Assembly (NCBI RefSeq): GCF_030296615.1
Contig: NZ_AP027732.1
Location: 2,609,042-2,673,041, forward strand
Direction of reading: 5' to 3'
From: Frondihabitans sucicola
Lineage (GTDB): Bacteria; Actinomycetota; Actinomycetes; Actinomycetales; Microbacteriaceae
DNA length: 64,000 bases
Positions 19,052 to 27,937 of this stretch are shown one piece after another (positions within the stretch are counted from its first letter, which is position 1; every line of letters begins with the position of its first letter). The notes under the pieces are model-generated. The model saw only the letters and a list, made by a program, of their open reading frames with translations, was not told where the DNA came from and made no database searches. Position numbers and translations under genes: made by a program.

Positions 19052-19444
19052 ATGAAGATCAAGACGAAGAAGAGCGACACCAGCCTCGCGATCACGACGC
19101 TGCCCCCGTCGCCGGACGAGGAGCGCCACGGCCGGATGATCCGGTACTCGCTGGCCATGCTGATCCGCCTCATCTGCGTGATCCTGGCGTTCGTCATCCC
19201 CTTCGGCTGGTGGACCCTGCTGCCCGCGATCGGCGCGGTCGTGCTGCCGTACGTCGCCGTCGTCCTCGCCAACGTCGGCCAGGAGGGTGCTCGTCGCACC
19301 GTCGAGCGTCCCGGGGCCGTCGAGGTGTACCGGCCGGAGAACGTCTACCACCCGGAGGACTTCCAGGGCGAGACGTACCGCACCGAGCCCTCGCGGCCCG
19401 ACCCCTCGCGCACCGGCCCCACCGGCCCCGAGACCGACCGATGA
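19052..19444 (+). CDS. DUF3099 domain membrane protein
   Basis: A 130-residue protein of the actinobacterial DUF3099 family. A cytoplasmic N-terminus with basic residues and SLAITTLPPSPDEERHGRM is followed by two adjacent membrane helices (YSLAMLIRLICVILAFVI and WTLLPAIGAVVLPYVAVV) and a hydrophilic Pro/Glu-rich tail. The function is unknown. If the leaderless GTG at 19015 is used with a corrected C run, the protein gains 12 residues. Its stop overlaps the next start as ATGA, starting a coupled run of three genes through SURF1. Confidence 0.85.
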   Translation: MKIKTKKSDTSLAITTLPPSPDEERHGRMIRYSLAMLIRLICVILAFVIPFGWWTLLPAIGAVVLPYVAVVLANVGQEGARRTVERPGAVEVYRPENVYHPEDFQGETYRTEPSRPDPSRTGPTGPETDR

Positions 19445-19686
19445 TCCTCGGAGCCTCCGGCCCCGACACCGTGCAGTGCTCGCGAGCAGGATGCCGCGAA
19501 GACGCCGTCTACCAGGTCAACTGGCGGAACCCCAAGATCCACGGCATCGACCGGGTCAAGGTCTGGGCCGCCTGCGCAGAGCACGTAGACTTCCTTGCAG
19601 AATTTGTGCGATCCCGCGACTTCCCCGTGGCGGTGACGACACTGGGCGAGACCGTTGAAACGGTCGGAGCGGAGGCCGACTCGTGA
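19441..19686 (+). CDS. small Cys-containing protein of unknown function
   Basis: An 81-residue soluble protein. It has CSRAGC near residues 13-18 and a later CAEH near residue 45, which could form a zinc-ribbon-like site (C-x4-C then C-x2-H), followed by an acidic C-terminal region. The WRNPKIHGIDRVKVW stretch is strongly patterned. Both ends overlap their neighbours (ATGA with DUF3099, GTGA with SURF1), so it is translated with them. I do not recognise a function. The context suggests a link to membrane or cytochrome oxidase assembly, which is only inference. Confidence 0.75.
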   Translation: MILGASGPDTVQCSRAGCREDAVYQVNWRNPKIHGIDRVKVWAACAEHVDFLAEFVRSRDFPVAVTTLGETVETVGAEADS

Positions 19687-20566
19687 GGGAGTGGCGCTTC
19701 GTGTTCTCCAAGAAGTGGGTCGGCTACCTCGCCGTCGCGGTCGTCTTCGCCGTGATCTGCGTCTTCCTGTCGCACTGGCAGTGGGAACGTCGCGCGGAGA
19801 ATCTCGCACTGCAGGATCGCCTGAACGACAACTACAACGCCCGTCCCGTCGCTCTCACCAGCATCCTGCCCGATCGCGACTCGTACTCGGCGGCCGACGA
19901 GTTCAAGCCCGTCACGGTGACCGGGCACTACCTGGTCGACAAGACGTTCCTGGCCCGCGACCGCAGCTACAACGGCTACCCCGGGTTCGAGGTTCTGGTG
20001 CCGCTCGAGACGGCCTCCGGCGACGTCTTCGTCGTCGATCGCGGCTGGGTGGCGACCGGCGACACGCACGACGCCCCAGACTCCATCCCCACTCCCCGTC
20101 CGGCACCGTCACCGTCGTCGCCCGCCTGGCCCAGGCCGAGGGCGACGTGCCCGGTCGCACGGACATCCCGGGCACGAACGAGCTGGCGCGAATCCAGCCG
20201 GCCGACATCGCCAAGCGGCTGCAGCTGCCCACCTACACCGCCGCGTACGGCCAGCTCAAGCACGAGACGCCGTCGGCCGCCGTCCTGCCGAAGCTGGCGC
20301 AGAAGCCGCAGATCAACTGGTCGCTCAACCTGTCGTACGCGATCCAGTGGGTGATGTTCGCGCTGGCCGCGTTCGGCTTCCTGATCTACGTCATCCGCCA
20401 GGAATACGACGTGCGCAACAGCGACGAGGAAGACCAGCGCTGGCTCGAGGAAGAGCGCGAGCGGAAGCGCCTCAAGCGCGGCCCCACCGACGCCGACGTC
20501 GAAGACGCCGAACTCGACGAGGCCGGCTACGAGTCGTCGGTGCCGGGGACGCGGATCAGCCGGTAG
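19683..20566 (+). CDS. SURF1-family cytochrome oxidase assembly protein (one-base frameshift)
   Basis: A membrane protein of about 294 residues in the SURF1 family, which helps assemble heme A-containing cytochrome c oxidase. The N-terminal helix YLAVAVVFAVICVFLSHWQWERR carries the conserved QWxR-like motif. The central periplasmic domain has GYPGFEVLVPLE and VVDRGWVATG, and the C-terminal helix is NLSYAIQWVMFALAAFGFLIYVI, followed by a charged tail. The frame breaks near 20093 where CCCC should be CCCCC (IPTPPSGTVTVVARL). The GTG start overlaps the upstream stop. Confidence 0.88.
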
Positions 20567-20599
20567 GAGGGGCCGCGAGGGTTCGTGCGCTCCGCTGCG

Positions 20600-22197
20600 C
20601 TACGCAAGCGTGATGAGATCGCTGTAGTCCTTCGTCCAGTGGTCTTCGGTGCCCTCGGGCATGATGAGGACGCGCTCGGGGTTCAGCGCCTCGACCGCCC
20701 CCTCGTCGTGGCTGACGAGAACGACGGCGCCCTCGTAGTTGTTGAGAGCATCGAGGATCTCGAGGCGTGACGCCGGGTCGAGGTTGTTGGTGGGCTCGTC
20801 GAGCAGGAGCACGTTCGCGCCCGACACGACGATCATGGCCAACGCCAGACGCGTCTTCTCGCCGCCGGAGAGGACCCCGCCGGCTTCGCCGAATCGTCGC
20901 CCGTGAACAGGAACGACCCGAGAACGCGCCGCGCCTCGGTCTCGGTGATGTTCGGCGAGGACGACACCATGTTCTCGAGCACGCTGCGCTTGACGTCGAT
21001 CGTCTCGTGCTCCTGCGCGTAGTAGCCGATGCGCAGACCGTGTCCTGGCTCCAGCTGTCCGGTGTCGGGCTGGTCGACTCCCGCCAGGATGCGCAGCAGA
21101 GTCGTCTTACCGGCACCGTTGAGGCCCAGGATCACGACCTTCGAACCCCGGTCGATCGCCAGATCGACGGCGGTGAAGATCTCGAGCGAACCGTAGCTCT
21201 TCGAGAGGTTGGTCGCCATCAGGGGCGTCCGGCCGCAGGCGGCCGGCGTCGGGAACCGCAGCTTGGCGACGCGGTCGACGGCCCTGACCTCGTCGAGACC
21301 GGCGAGCAGCTTCTCGGCGCGGGCGACCATCTGGTGGGCGGCCGCGGCCTTGGTGGCTTTGGCGCCGAAGCGTGCCGCCTGCTTCTGCAGGGCGGACGCC
21401 TGCTTCTCGGCGTTGGCGCGCTCCTTCTTGCGGCGCTCCTCGTCGGCGGCGCGCTGGCGCTGGTAGTTGCGCCAGCCCATGTTGTAGATGTCGATCTGCT
21501 GGCGGTTCGCGTCGAGGTAGAAGACGCGGTTGACGACCTCTTCGACCAGCTCGATGTCGTGGCTGATCACGATCACGCCGCCCTGGTACGTCTTGAGGTA
21601 CTCGCGAAGCCAGACGACCGAGTCGGCGTCGAGGTGGTTCGTGGGCTCGTCGAGGATCATCGTCTCTGCAGCGGAGAACAGGATGCGGGCCAGCTCGATG
21701 CGCCGGCGCTGACCACCCGAGAGGGTCGACAGCGGCTGGTCGAGGATGCGGTCGGGCAGGCTGAGGTTGCTGGCGATGCTCGCCGCTTCGGCCTCGGCCG
21801 CGTAGCCGCCGAGCGCGTTGAAGCGGTCGTCGAGGTCGCCGTAGCGCTTCATGGCCTTCTCGGCCACGGCGGGGTCGTCGCTGCCCATGTCCTGGGTCGC
21901 CTTCTGGATCCCGAGCAGGATCTGGCCGAGACCACGGGCGTCCAGGATCCGAGTGCGAGCCAGGTCTTCGGGATTGCCCGACCGCGGATCCTGCGGAAGA
22001 TAGCCGATCTCGCCGGTCTTCTCGATCTTGCCGCCTGTGGGCATCGTCTCGCCCGCGAGCGTCTTGGTCATGGTCGTCTTGCCCGCGCCGTTCCGGCCGA
22101 CGAGGCCGATCTTGTCGCCCTTGTCCACCCGGAAGGTGACGTCCTCCATGAGGAGGCGAGCGCCTACGCGAATTTCTAGGTCGTGCACGGAGAGCAC
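20600..22197 (-). CDS. ABC-F family ATPase (ribosome-associated type; one-base frameshift)
   Basis: An ABC-F protein of about 532 residues with two ATPase domains and no membrane helices. Domain 1 has Walker A GRNGAGKTT, signature LSGGQRRRIELARIL and Walker B MILDEPTNHLD. A basic linker rich in Arg/Lys (QRQRAADEERRKKERANAEKQ) follows, then domain 2 with GLNGAGKTT, LSGGEKTRLALAM and LLLDEPTNNLD. Relatives act on the ribosome as translation factors or antibiotic-protection proteins; which type this is cannot be told. The frame breaks near 20876 where GGGG should be GGGGG. The start is uncertain: GTG 22197 fits the family N-terminus, GTG 22230 is the alternative. Confidence 0.85.
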
Positions 22198-22256
22198 AGC
22201 AAAAGTCCAATCATCTGAGGAGGTGTCCACAACGCCGCCCGCCGGTGGGCCGCCCC

Positions 22257-22262
22257 TAGGAT
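22257..22262 (+). promoter_or_regulatory. -10 box of bioY
   Basis: TAGGAT would start a leader of about 64 nt ahead of ATG 22333. The leader carries TAGGAG as ribosome site. I looked for a biotin-regulator palindrome here and found none I could defend. Confidence 0.35.
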
Positions 22263-22332
22263 GAAAGGGATCGAAGCGTGGACCTGTTTCGCGGCAGCGA
22301 AGCCGGTCAACCCACCCATTCTAGGAGATTGC

Positions 22333-22947
22333 ATGACGAACCCCGCCGCATCGACCCTTCGGCCTGTTCTGGCAGACCGTTTCGTGCCGAGGAGTCTCGC
22401 CACCGACGCCGCCCTCGTCCTCGGCGGCGTCGCCTTCACCGGCATCATGGCGCAGGTCGAGATCCCGCTCTGGCCCGTCCCGATCACCGGTCAGACGCTC
22501 GCCGTCATGCTCGTCGGGGCGACCCTCGGGGCTCGCCGCGGGGCCCTGTCGCTGACCCTCTACATGCTGATCGGCCTTCTGGGCGTGCCGCTGTTCGCGG
22601 GGCTGACCGGCGGCGGCCACAGCCTGGCGCTGCCCAGCTTCGGGTTCATCATCGGATTCATCCCGGCCGCGGCTCTCGTCGGCTGGCTGTCGCAGCGCAA
22701 ATGGGACCGACACGTGATCCTGTCGCTGGGCGCATTCCTGCTGGCCAGCCTCCTCCCGTTCGCCGTCGGTCTGCCCTACCTCGCCATGTCCCTCGGGCAG
22801 CTCGGGCTCCCCAACGGTTTCGGCGACGTCATGGCGGCCGGCTTCACGCCGTTCATCCTCGGTGGCATCGTCAAGTGGGTCATCGCCGCCGGCACCCTCC
22901 CGCTGCTCTGGCGCGGTGTCAAGGCTCTCGACCGTCGGGCGAAGTAG
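22333..22947 (+). CDS. bioY: biotin transporter BioY (ECF S-component)
   Basis: A 204-residue, six-helix membrane protein that binds and imports biotin. Family features are LVLGGVAFTGIMAQVEIPLW, VPITGQTLAVMLVGATLGARRGALSL, the GLLGVPLFAGLTGGG loop and PSFGFIIGFIPAAALVGWL. BioY can work alone or with a shared ECF energy module; no ATPase or transmembrane partner genes are adjacent. ATG 22333 with TAGGAG 5 nt upstream is chosen over an upstream ATG at 22261 that would add an unconserved extension. It ends in a strong palindromic terminator. Confidence 0.92.
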   Translation: MTNPAASTLRPVLADRFVPRSLATDAALVLGGVAFTGIMAQVEIPLWPVPITGQTLAVMLVGATLGARRGALSLTLYMLIGLLGVPLFAGLTGGGHSLALPSFGFIIGFIPAAALVGWLSQRKWDRHVILSLGAFLLASLLPFAVGLPYLAMSLGQLGLPNGFGDVMAAGFTPFILGGIVKWVIAAGTLPLLWRGVKALDRRAK

Positions 22948-22966
22948 TCCGCCGACCTCGCGTCCG

Positions 22967-23004
22967 CACAGAAGGCCCCCGGCGTACGCCGGGGGCCTTC
23001 TGTG
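22967..23004 (+). terminator. perfect 38-bp palindromic terminator of bioY
   Basis: CACAGAAGGCCCCCGGC and its exact complement flank a GTAC centre, a 17-bp stem (19 bp with the palindromic centre), starting 20 nt after the bioY stop. As an exact palindrome it could act in both directions. Confidence 0.8.
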
Positions 23005-23128
23005 TGCCGGGCCCGCCCGGGTCTGCGCGGCCCCGCGCCTGACCGTCTCGACCCGCGCCGTCCTGTCCTGCCGCGTCTCGCGCTGTCCCGCCGCGTCCCG
23101 CCGCGCCCCGACCCACGCCGCCCCTCCA

Positions 23129-23206
23129 GAAATCGAAGGGGATTTTTCGCTGACGGGCCCGGATCCCCAAGGAACGGTTGTCTGCGCGAGAATCCCCTTC
23201 GATTTC
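23129..23206. repeat. inverted-repeat element, copy 2 of 4
   Basis: Left arm GAAATCGAAGGGGATT (23129-23144) and its exact complement at 23191-23206 enclose 46 nt. The copy lies in the 469-bp gap between the convergent bioY and suf operons, between their two terminators. C-rich sequence (CGCCCCGACCCACGCCGCCCC) lies to the left and G-rich (GGCA)n repeats to the right. The interior contains GGATCCCC and shares only edge bases with the other copies (TTCG on the left, GCGAG on the right). Confidence 0.85.
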
Positions 23207-23220
23207 CGGCAGGAGTGTGT

Positions 23221-23280
23221 GGCAGGCAGGCAGGCAGGCGGGCGGGCGGAGAGGCGGACGGCTAAGCAGGCAGGCAGGCA
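23221..23280. repeat. GGCA/GGGC short tandem repeat tract
   Basis: About four units of GGCA are followed by three of GGGC, a GGCGG segment and three more GGCA-type units. It is directly downstream of repeat copy 2 and purine-rich on the forward strand. The copy number is likely to vary between strains. No gene is visible in the rest of the 22.95-23.41 kb gap. Confidence 0.6.
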
Positions 23281-23374
23281 CGGGCGTGTGCGCACGACAG
23301 GCGAGTGCGGCAGGGCGGGCGCAGCAGGGGGACGCACCGGGACGGGGCAGCAGGGCAGCGGCGCGCGACACGAA

Positions 23375-23405
23375 GAAGCCCTCCGGCACGGGGCCGGAGG
23401 GCTTC
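23375..23405 (-). terminator. terminator of the suf operon
   Basis: A perfect 13-bp stem GAAGCCCTCCGGC / GCCGGAGGGCTTC with a 5-nt loop lies 12 nt after the sufT stop, on the transcribed side. Confidence 0.8.
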
Positions 23406-23416
23406 AGCGAGGACGG

Positions 23417-23752
23417 TCAGATCGAGAAGCCGATCGCGCGCATCATGTCGCGGCCGTCGTCGGTGATTCGTTCCGGGCCCCACGGCGGCATCCACACCCA
23501 GTTGATGCGGAACGCCTCGACGATGCCGTCGAGGGCGTTGGCCGTCTCGGATTCGATGACGTCGGTCAGCGGGCAGCCGGCGCTCGTCAGCGTCATGCTG
23601 ATGATGAGGGCGTCTGCGACCTCGTCGTCCATCGCGAGGTCGTAGATGAGGCCGAGGTCGACGACATTGACGCCCAGCTCGGGGTCCATGACCTCTTTGA
23701 GCGCCTCTTCGACCTGGTCGAACTTCTCAGGGGCGAGCGCTACGGCGGCCAT
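23417..23752 (-). CDS. sufT: SufT-like metal-sulfur cluster biosynthesis protein (DUF59/MIP18)
   Basis: A 111-residue DUF59 protein, the family of SufT and PaaD that helps mature Fe-S proteins. Hallmarks are EVMDPELGVNVVDLGLIYDL, the TLTSAGCPLTD segment with the conserved Cys and VWMPPWGPERITDDGRDMMRA. It is the last gene of the suf operon, 2 nt after sufC, which supports the role. It ends before a clear terminator. Confidence 0.92.
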   Translation of the reverse strand: MAAVALAPEKFDQVEEALKEVMDPELGVNVVDLGLIYDLAMDDEVADALIISMTLTSAGCPLTDVIESETANALDGIVEAFRINWVWMPPWGPERITDDGRDMMRAIGFSI

Positions 23753-23754
23753 GA

Positions 23755-24537
23755 TCAGTTGCCTGCTGCTGCGGCCGCTGCCGCGCTGGCGGTGACGTAG
23801 CGGTCGTAGCCCTCGTTCTCGAGCTGGTCGGCCAGCTCGGGGCCGCCCTGCTCGGCGACGTGGCCGTCGACGAACACGTGCACGAAGTCGGGCTTGATGT
23901 AGCGGAGGATGCGCGTGTAGTGCGTGATCATCAGGATGCCGAGGTCGGTGGCCTGGTGCGCGCGGTTGACGCCCTCGGACACGATCTTCAGGGCGTCGAC
24001 GTCGAGGCCGGAGTCGGTCTCGTCGAGGATGGCGAACTTCGGCTTGAGGAGTTCGAGCTGCATGATCTCGTGGCGCTTCTTCTCGCCGCCGGAGAAGCCC
24101 TCGTTGACGTTGCGCTCGGCGAACGAGGCGTCCATCTTGAGGTCGGACATGTGGCTGCGGAGGTCTTTGATCCAGGTGCGCAGGGCGGGAGCTTCGCCGT
24201 CGAGGGCCGTCTTGGCCGTGCGGAGGAAGTTCGCGACGGTGACGCCGGGGATCTCGACGGGGTATTGCATGGCCAGGAAGAGGCCGGCCTTGGCGCGCTC
24301 GTCGACGGTCATGTCGAGAACCTCTTGGCCGTCCAGCCGGATGGAGCCGCCGTCGACCTTGTAGCGGGGGTGTCCGGCGATCGTGTAGGCGAGAGTCGAC
24401 TTGCCGGAGCCGTTCGGCCCCATGACGGCGTGGATCTCACCCTTGTTGATGGTCAGATCGACGCCCTTGAGGATGGGCTTGTTGCCCTGCTCGGTGTCGA
24501 TCGAGACCTGGAGGTCGCGGATTTCGAGGGTTGACAT
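23755..24537 (-). CDS. sufC: Fe-S cluster assembly ATPase SufC
   Basis: SufC is the ABC-type ATPase of the SufBCD scaffold. The 260-residue protein has Walker A GPNGSGKSTLAY, the Q-loop region FLAMQYPVEIPGV, signature FSGGEKKRHEIMQLELL, Walker B FAILDETDSGLD with the SufC-specific ETDSGLD, and switch His in LMITHYTRIL. It lies 24 nt after the Rieske gene in the operon. The Ala-rich C-terminus is a lineage extension. Confidence 0.97.
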   Translation of the reverse strand: MSTLEIRDLQVSIDTEQGNKPILKGVDLTINKGEIHAVMGPNGSGKSTLAYTIAGHPRYKVDGGSIRLDGQEVLDMTVDERAKAGLFLAMQYPVEIPGVTVANFLRTAKTALDGEAPALRTWIKDLRSHMSDLKMDASFAERNVNEGFSGGEKKRHEIMQLELLKPKFAILDETDSGLDVDALKIVSEGVNRAHQATDLGILMITHYTRILRYIKPDFVHVFVDGHVAEQGGPELADQLENEGYDRYVTASAAAAAAAGN

Positions 24538-24561
24538 GCTGTTCCTTACTGAATCTGAAAT

Positions 24562-24915
24562 CTAGGAGTTCGCGGGCGCCGGTGCGTCGGACGAGGCGGG
24601 GTCGACACGACTCGTGTCGACCCAGACGTCGCCGTCGACGACGGAGACGGCGAAGACCGGCACCGGCTCGTAGGCGGGGAGGGTGAGCGGCTTGCCCGTG
24701 GTGAGCTCGAACTTCGAGCCGTGGGCCCAGCACTCGAGGGTGTCGTCCTCGACGAAACCCTCCGCGAGCGAGATGTCGCCGTGGGTGCAGGTGTCGCCGA
24801 GCGCGTGGAGCTCGCCCGCGGAGTCGCGAACGACTGCGACGGGGATGCCGTCGACGACGACGCGCAGGGCCTCCGAGACGCTCACGTCGCTGTCGGAGCA
24901 GACCTTCGTGGGCAT
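24562..24915 (-). CDS. Rieske [2Fe-2S] ferredoxin-like protein of the suf operon
   Basis: A 117-residue Rieske-fold protein. The cluster ligands are in CTHGDISL and CWAHGSKFEL, giving the C-x-H ... C-x2-H pattern of dioxygenase-type ferredoxins. It sits between sufD and sufC, and its ATG shares one base with the sufD stop (TGATG). It may supply electrons for cluster assembly, or be a client. No oxygenase gene is near, so a catabolic role is unlikely. Confidence 0.88.
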   Translation of the reverse strand: MPTKVCSDSDVSVSEALRVVVDGIPVAVVRDSAGELHALGDTCTHGDISLAEGFVEDDTLECWAHGSKFELTTGKPLTLPAYEPVPVFAVSVVDGDVWVDTSRVDPASSDAPAPANS

Positions 24916-26273
24916 CAGACGGTGCCCTCGGTCGAGGCGGCTTCGGCCAGCTTCGCGGCGTAACCGGCAGCCGTGGGGGTCGGGCCGGAGCCCGGCAGCT
25001 TGTCGGTGTAGGCGGCGGCGCGCGACGAGCCGTGCTGGGCATCGGCTTCTGCCCGGGCGCGAGCGCCCTCGGCGAGTTCCTGCTCGAGGGAGGCCTGGAG
25101 GCGATCCTGCAGGGCCTGGTCACCGATCCGCTGGACGATCTCGCTCAGGAAGCCGAGCACGACGATGCGGCGCGCCTCTTCTTCGGGGATGCCCCGCGAC
25201 TCGAGGTAGAACAGGTGCTCGTCGTCGAAACGACCGGTGGCGCTGGCGTGCCCGGCCCCCAGGATGTCGCCGGTCTCGATTTCGAGGTTCGGGATCGAGT
25301 CCGCACGAGTGCCCTCGGACAGCACGAGGTTGCGGTTCTGCTCGTAGCTGTCGGTTCCGGGAGCCGCGCGCCCGATGAGGACGTCGCCGATCCAGACGGT
25401 GCGCGCTCCGTCGCCCTGGAGAGCGCCCTTGTAGTTGACGCGGCTCTTCGTGTTGGGGGCGTCGTGGTTGACGTAGACCTGCTGCTCGAGGTGCTGGCCC
25501 GCGTCCGCGAAGTAGACGCCGTTGAGGTCGGCGTCGCCGCCCTGGCCGGCGAGGTGCGCCGACGGGTTGACACGCACGATCGAGCCGCCGAGAGACACGA
25601 CGAAGTGCTTCAGCTGGGCGTCGCGCCCGATCGTGGCGAACTGCGTCGACAGGTGGATCGCGTCGTCGTCCCACTCCTGGACGCTGACGACCGTGAGGTG
25701 CGCGCCCTCGTCGACGACGATCTCGACGTTCTCGACGAGGTTGGCGGCCCCGCTGTTCTGCAGGATCACGATTCCCGAGGAGTTCGCCGTCGCGTGGACG
25801 ACCGTGTGGCCGGCGCGGGGAGTCTGGTCGAGGCCGGAGCGCCCGACGGTGATCGACGACGCCTCGTCGCCGCTGAGCGTGACGAGGAGGACGTTCTCGA
25901 CGCTCGACCAGGCGTTTGCGGAGGCCTTGTCTTCCGGCTTGCCGGCGGCGCCGACGAGCTCGTGGTCGGGGCCGACCCACTCGACCGAGGCGCCGGGCGT
26001 CTCGCGGGCGAGGTAGGCGTACGGCGAGCCGTCGAGCTGACCGTCGATGAGGGGACGAAGTCTCTGGACGGGGCTCAGCTTCCAGTCGACCTCGCGACCG
26101 GTCACGGCCGGGAACGCCGCCGGGTCGGTCGAAGCGAAGCGCTCGGACCGCGTCTGAACCGGAACCGGGCGGTCCGCCCAAGCGCCGTCGGTGTGACCGG
26201 TGGAGCCGGGGCGGACGACGGGCTCGACGAGAGGACCGGCAGTGGTGTCTGTCGTTGCAGGAGTTGCGGACAT
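24915..26273 (-). CDS. sufD: Fe-S cluster assembly protein SufD
   Basis: SufD pairs with SufB in the scaffold. The 452-residue protein has a variable N-terminal region, a right-handed beta-helix core (ILQNSGAANLVENVEIVVDEGAHL) and the C-terminal SufBD region NLEIETGDILGAGHASATGRFDDEHLFYLESRGIPEEEARRI split over residues 325-370, with the conserved His at the SufB interface. It starts directly after the sufB stop (TAGATG) and overlaps the Rieske gene by one base. Confidence 0.95.
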   Translation of the reverse strand: MSATPATTDTTAGPLVEPVVRPGSTGHTDGAWADRPVPVQTRSERFASTDPAAFPAVTGREVDWKLSPVQRLRPLIDGQLDGSPYAYLARETPGASVEWVGPDHELVGAAGKPEDKASANAWSSVENVLLVTLSGDEASSITVGRSGLDQTPRAGHTVVHATANSSGIVILQNSGAANLVENVEIVVDEGAHLTVVSVQEWDDDAIHLSTQFATIGRDAQLKHFVVSLGGSIVRVNPSAHLAGQGGDADLNGVYFADAGQHLEQQVYVNHDAPNTKSRVNYKGALQGDGARTVWIGDVLIGRAAPGTDSYEQNRNLVLSEGTRADSIPNLEIETGDILGAGHASATGRFDDEHLFYLESRGIPEEEARRIVVLGFLSEIVQRIGDQALQDRLQASLEQELAEGARARAEADAQHGSSRAAAYTDKLPGSGPTPTAAGYAAKLAEAASTEGTV

Positions 26274-27692
26274 CTAGCCGACGGATCCTTCCATGCTCAT
26301 CTCGATGAGCTTGTTCAATTCGAGTGCGTATTCCATCGGCAGTTCGCGAGCGATCGGCTCGATGAAGCCGCGGACGATCATGGCCATGGCCTCGTCCTCG
26401 GCCATGCCGCGGGACATCAGGTAGAACAGCTGTTCTTCGCTGACGCGCGAGACGGTCGCCTCGTGACCGAGCTGGACGTCGTCGACGCGGATGTCGATGG
26501 CGGGATAGGTGTCGGACCGCGACATCGTGTCGACCAGGAGGGCGTCGCACCGGACGGTGTTGGCGGCGTGGTGCGCACCCTCGTCGACGCGGACCTCGCC
26601 GCGGTAGCCGGCGCGGCCACCGCCGCGCGCGATCGACTTCGACACGATCGAGGACGTCGTGTACGGCGCCATGTGGATCATCTTCGCGCCGGCGTCCTGG
26701 TGCTGGCCGGGCCCGGCAAAAGCGACCGACAGCGTCTCGCCCTTGGCGTGCTCGCCGGCGAGGTAGATCGACGGATACTTCATCGTGACCTTGGAGCCGA
26801 TGTTCCCGTCGATCCACTCCATCGTCGCGCCCTCGTGGGCGATCGCGCGCTTGGTGACGAGGTTGTAGACGTTGTTCGACCAGTTCTGGATCGTCGTGTA
26901 GCGAACGCGGGCGTTCTTCTTCACGATGATCTCGACGACGGCCGAGTGGAGCGAGTCGCTCTTGTAGATGGGGGCGGTGCAGCCCTCGATGTAGTGAACG
27001 TAGGAGCCCTCGTCGGCGATGATGAGGGTGCGCTCGAACTGGCCCATGTTCTCGGTGTTGATGCGGAAGTAGGCCTGCAGCGGGATCTCCACCTGGACGT
27101 TCTTCGGCACGTACACGAACGAGCCGCCCGACCAGACGGCCGTGTTGAGCGCGGCGAACTTGTTGTCGCCGGCCGGGATCACCGTGCCGAAGTACTCTTC
27201 GAAGAACTCGGGGTGCTCGCGAAGAGCCGTGTCGGTGTCCATGAAGATGACGCCCTGCGCCTCGAGGTCTTCGCGGATCTGGTGGTAGACGACCTCGGAC
27301 TCGTACTGCGCCGCCACACCGGCGACGAGACGGTTGCGCTCGGCCTCGGGGATGCCCAGCTTCTCGTAGGTGGCCTTGATGTCGTCGGGAAGCTCTTCCC
27401 AGGTGGTGGCCTGCTTCTCGGTGGAGCGGACGAAGTACTTGATGTTGTCGAAGTCGATGCCGGAGAGGTCGGCGCCCCACGTCGGCATCGGCTTGCGCTC
27501 GAAGAGCGCGAGGCCCTTGAGACGGTTCTTGAGCATCCACTCCGGTTCGCTCTTGAGGGACGAGATGTCGGTGACGACCTCGGGGTTCACACCGCGCCTG
27601 GCGGAAGCCCCCGCTGCGTCGGAATCGGCCCACCCGAACTCGTACTGGCCGAGACCTGCGAGCTCTGGGCGGTCAATCAATACGTCAGACAT
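26274..27692 (-). CDS. sufB: Fe-S cluster assembly scaffold SufB
   Basis: SufB is the main scaffold of the SUF system. The 472-residue protein shows [16 protein letters not shown], the core [19 protein letters not shown], the cluster-region [10 protein letters not shown] with its Cys, [16 protein letters not shown] and a C-terminal [25 protein letters not shown] 27692 is preceded by GAGGTAGG at good spacing, while an in-frame start 48 nt upstream gives an unconserved extension. It is the first gene of the operon. SufR, SufS and SufU are absent from the window, so regulator and sulfur donor must be encoded elsewhere. Confidence 0.96.
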   Translation of the reverse strand: MSDVLIDRPELAGLGQYEFGWADSDAAGASARRGVNPEVVTDISSLKSEPEWMLKNRLKGLALFERKPMPTWGADLSGIDFDNIKYFVRSTEKQATTWEELPDDIKATYEKLGIPEAERNRLVAGVAAQYESEVVYHQIREDLEAQGVIFMDTDTALREHPEFFEEYFGTVIPAGDNKFAALNTAVWSGGSFVYVPKNVQVEIPLQAYFRINTENMGQFERTLIIADEGSYVHYIEGCTAPIYKSDSLHSAVVEIIVKKNARVRYTTIQNWSNNVYNLVTKRAIAHEGATMEWIDGNIGSKVTMKYPSIYLAGEHAKGETLSVAFAGPGQHQDAGAKMIHMAPYTTSSIVSKSIARGGGRAGYRGEVRVDEGAHHAANTVRCDALLVDTMSRSDTYPAIDIRVDDVQLGHEATVSRVSEEQLFYLMSRGMAEDEAMAMIVRGFIEPIARELPMEYALELNKLIEMSMEGSVG

Positions 27693-27774
27693 ACCTACCT
27701 CTTTCTCTGCCGACTCGAACCGATACGCTCGTTGCGACATTCCCGTTGCAGAGGGCGAGCCCGCTGCGGGTGGT

Positions 27775-27799
27775 ACTCCCTCCGCAGCTGCGAGGGAGT
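27775..27799 (-). promoter_or_regulatory. palindromic hairpin upstream of sufB
   Basis: ACTCCCT and AGGGAGT flank CCGCAGCTGCG, giving a nearly perfect 25-bp palindrome 83 nt before the sufB start. If the -10 at 27932 is the suf promoter, this lies in the leader RNA. Otherwise it may be an operator. No known Fe-S regulator site is recognised in it. Confidence 0.4.
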
Positions 27800-27931
27800 C
27801 GGTTCAGGGGCGAGCACCCAGATCAGTGTCCCTAAGATCACAAGCACGGTCTTTTCGAAGGCGCTGTGTGATCGAGAGCGATCCGTGGTCTGCATCGACG
27901 CACCGAAACGGGTGTGTTCCTGAACCCGGCA

Positions 27932-27937
27932 ATTCTA
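27932..27937 (-). promoter_or_regulatory. candidate -10 box for the suf operon
   Basis: Reverse-strand TAGAAT lies about 240 nt upstream of sufB, with TTACTT 16 nt further upstream as a weak -35. It would make a long suf leader containing the 27775-27799 hairpin. The 283-bp gap to ctaA holds no gene that I can support. Confidence 0.3.

Noticed and set aside
22198..22332. Biotin-regulator operator or riboswitch before bioY
   Set aside because: No palindrome of the BirA or BioQ type and no structured element beyond the -10 box and ribosome site.
23221..23280. Iteron-like origin or plasmid maintenance repeats
   Set aside because: It is a low-complexity GGCA/GGGC tract with no DnaA boxes or replication gene nearby; the setting is chromosomal core.
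25032..27923. A very long open frame antisense to sufB/sufD
   Set aside because: It is a high-GC third-position shadow: the opposite strand encodes textbook SufB and SufD, and the antisense product has no recognisable domain.
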